Shown here piece after piece: positions 45,582 to 46,912 of a stretch of DNA of 46,912 nucleotides. Below the pieces are notes generated by a model that was not told the DNA's origin, did no database searches, and saw only the letters and a program-made list of their open reading frames with translations. Origin of the DNA: Diphasiastrum complanatum (taxonomy: Eukaryota > Streptophyta > Lycopodiopsida > Lycopodiales > Lycopodiaceae). Each line of letters opens with the position of its first letter. Position 1 is the stretch's first letter. The translations under genes were made by a program, and so were the position numbers. The stretch is taken from NCBI GenBank assembly GCA_029204225.1, contig MU833393.1:10001-56912 (forward strand), given 5' to 3'.

Positions 45582-46105
45582 GGTGCTCTGATACCACTGT
45601 TGGAAGTTGAGCGACCGCGTATGGCGACATTTCCGATTGAAACTCAGATGGAGTCAATCTATCCGATAAGGCTTCTGCCTCAGGCCATAATCAATCATCC
45701 TCTGTGCAGTAGATAGCTATAGCTAATCTGACAATAGGTTTATGGATTGTAGATAATATCAAGTGACAGCAAAAATATATCTACTGACCAAAATTAAACA
45801 AGCATCATAACCATTCAGAATTGGCACATTGAGCAGAGAATATGTAACTCATCCATATTATCAGAATCGAGTGTACATCATAAGTTCTTTCTTGATAGGC
45901 ACTGTCTGTTTCCTAGATCAGCGCGTCTCCATGAGAGAGGTGTTCTCTTCTCACAAATGGGACTAGCTATTGCTAGAACTATCTTACTTTCTTGATACGC
46001 ACCTCATTGAGTGTTGCGTTCATGATTCTCTATATCTGTCTATGTGTTTTTCTCTGATCAGATACATATATCACGCTGGATTAGATTACAAGATTGATTA
46101 GCTAA
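45582..46105 (-). mobile_element. Copia LTR with adjacent primer-binding site
   Basis: 45582-45596 on minus reads TGGTATCAGAGCACC, a tRNA-Met PBS one base inside an LTR whose minus end is ...TTCCAACA and whose plus start is TGTTGGAAG at 45598. The LTR runs right to about 46100, where the RT relic begins. It resembles the LTR-like stretch at 12900-13430. The PBS faces left, while Pol of the same orientation lies on the right of the LTR. Confidence 0.7.
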
Positions 46106-46108
46106 TTT

Positions 46109-46912
46109 TCAGCTCGTTCTTCTCAACCAAAGGTCTCTGCCGATCTGTAAACCCAAGTAGCATTTTCCTAGGCCCGATATTTCAAAGTGCTCTGACATAT
46201 CCACCTTCAGCTGCACTATCAGGTTGTCGCTCCGTGATAGAATCAGTGTGTCATCTACATAGACATCGATTATGATGATCTCTCTGTTTATGACTTTCAC
46301 ATAAATGTTGTAGTCAGCCATTAAGGGCTGGAAGCCTAAAGATCTGAGAGCATGATCCTTTTTCTTGTACAACTGCCTGGCGGACTGTTTCAGTCCATAG
46401 ATGCTTCTGTGCATTCTGTAGGCATAGTCAGCAAGTGGCTCGTAGGTAAAACCTGGTGGCTGGTCCATGTAGACTACTTCATTGAGCTCGCCATGTAGAA
46501 ATGTTGTCTTCTCGTCTACAATGTGGATCTTCAGATCATAGGCAGCTGCATATGCAAATAATATGCATAGGGATGTGTGCTTCACAACACGAGAAAAGGT
46601 TTATGTATTGTCAATGCCATACTTCTATGAGAAACCTTTTGCAACTAGCTTGGCTTTGTATCTTAGTACATTGTCGTCTGGTCCATACTTATGCTTGTAG
46701 ACCCACTTACACTTGACAATATTTCTGTTAGCTGGTAGTGGCTCAAGAGTCCACACTTCATTTTGCTTCATGGAACTCATTTCGTCTTTCATGACCTTGA
46801 TCCACTTGTCCTTGTCTGGACAGTTGATGGCTTCTTCGTAAGTTTGTGGTTCACCGCTAAATCCACGAAATTCTTCTTGAGGAGAAGATGAGCTGTCAGG
46901 TATATTTTTGAC
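46109..46912 (-). pseudogene. Copia RT fragment, running off the window
   Basis: Minus strand, from the window edge to 46109. It has DEMSSMKQNEVWTLEPLPA, KYGPDD, YKAKLVAKGFSQKYGID, a stop near 46600, then FAYAAAYDLKIHIVDEKTTF, YMDQPPGFTYEP, MHRSIYGLKQSAR, IDVYVDDTLILSRSD (YVDD near 46254) and HFEISGLGKCYLGLQIGRD. It ends inside RT, right against the LTR, so RNase H is deleted. It is the same lineage as the relic at 10915-12588 (shared FLHGEL, MH.SIYGLKQSAR, YVDDTLIL). Confidence 0.9.

Overview
The window looks like a piece of a large, repeat-rich land-plant nuclear genome. It holds one intact cellular gene, a plant-type 3-ketoacyl-CoA synthase (27776-29290, minus). Nearly everything else is layered retrotransposon and DNA-transposon material, long GA/TG microsatellites and AT-rich filler. 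The RT family at 37.3-40.8 kb and the repeat style made me think of a fern or another non-seed plant, but that is an impression; only 'land plant' is firm.

Layout. 1-9.1 kb: a decayed CACTA (En/Spm) TNP2-type transposase on plus, cut in the middle of its coding frame by a complete, young, minus-strand Ty1/copia element (2252-8682). That element has 655-bp LTRs differing at two positions by eye, a 5-bp target duplication GTTAG, an initiator-Met PBS, a polypurine tract and an uninterrupted 1317-aa gag-pol. 9.4-14.5 kb: three copia relics in both orientations, with a cluster of short GCGTGGAT palindromes. 14.5-18.8 kb: Ty3/gypsy relics (gag minus, integrase tail plus, integrase plus chromodomain minus) with LTR and palindrome debris. 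18.8-25.4 kb: no gene; a copia leader and LTR (22051-22893) and AT-rich DNA. 25.4-25.8 kb: a tandem duplication carrying GA and TG/GA microsatellites. 27.2-29.7 kb: the KCS gene with its TATA box and a duplicated ~145-bp upstream block. 29.7-34.5 kb: mostly featureless, with a gypsy LTR, a gypsy RNase H scrap and a copia PBS. 34.5-42.6 kb: the most unusual object, described below. 42.7-45.2 kb: relics of unrecognised genes. 45.6-46.9 kb: copia LTR, PBS and RT, running off the window edge.

The standout is a minus-strand, non-LTR-type retroelement at 34541-42627. Its RT has the motifs DISKCYENIP, QGIPMGFSCSP and FRYIDDI and resembles Penelope-like elements (PLEs). It is flanked by two ~1.72-kb direct repeats, like PLE 'pseudo-LTRs' made by head-to-tail tandem copies. 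In the element strand each repeat ends in a CT run (160 bp at one end, a short one at the other). Each repeat also carries a series of 5-7-bp hairpins about 70 nt apart, most with GNRA tetraloops (GCGA, GUGA, GCAA) in the RNA strand. I know of no description of such a hairpin array, and it is the best candidate here for something new.

The genes do not form a pathway. The KCS gene acts alone in very-long-chain fatty acid elongation; everything else is a record of successive transposition, with insertion order readable at several junctions.
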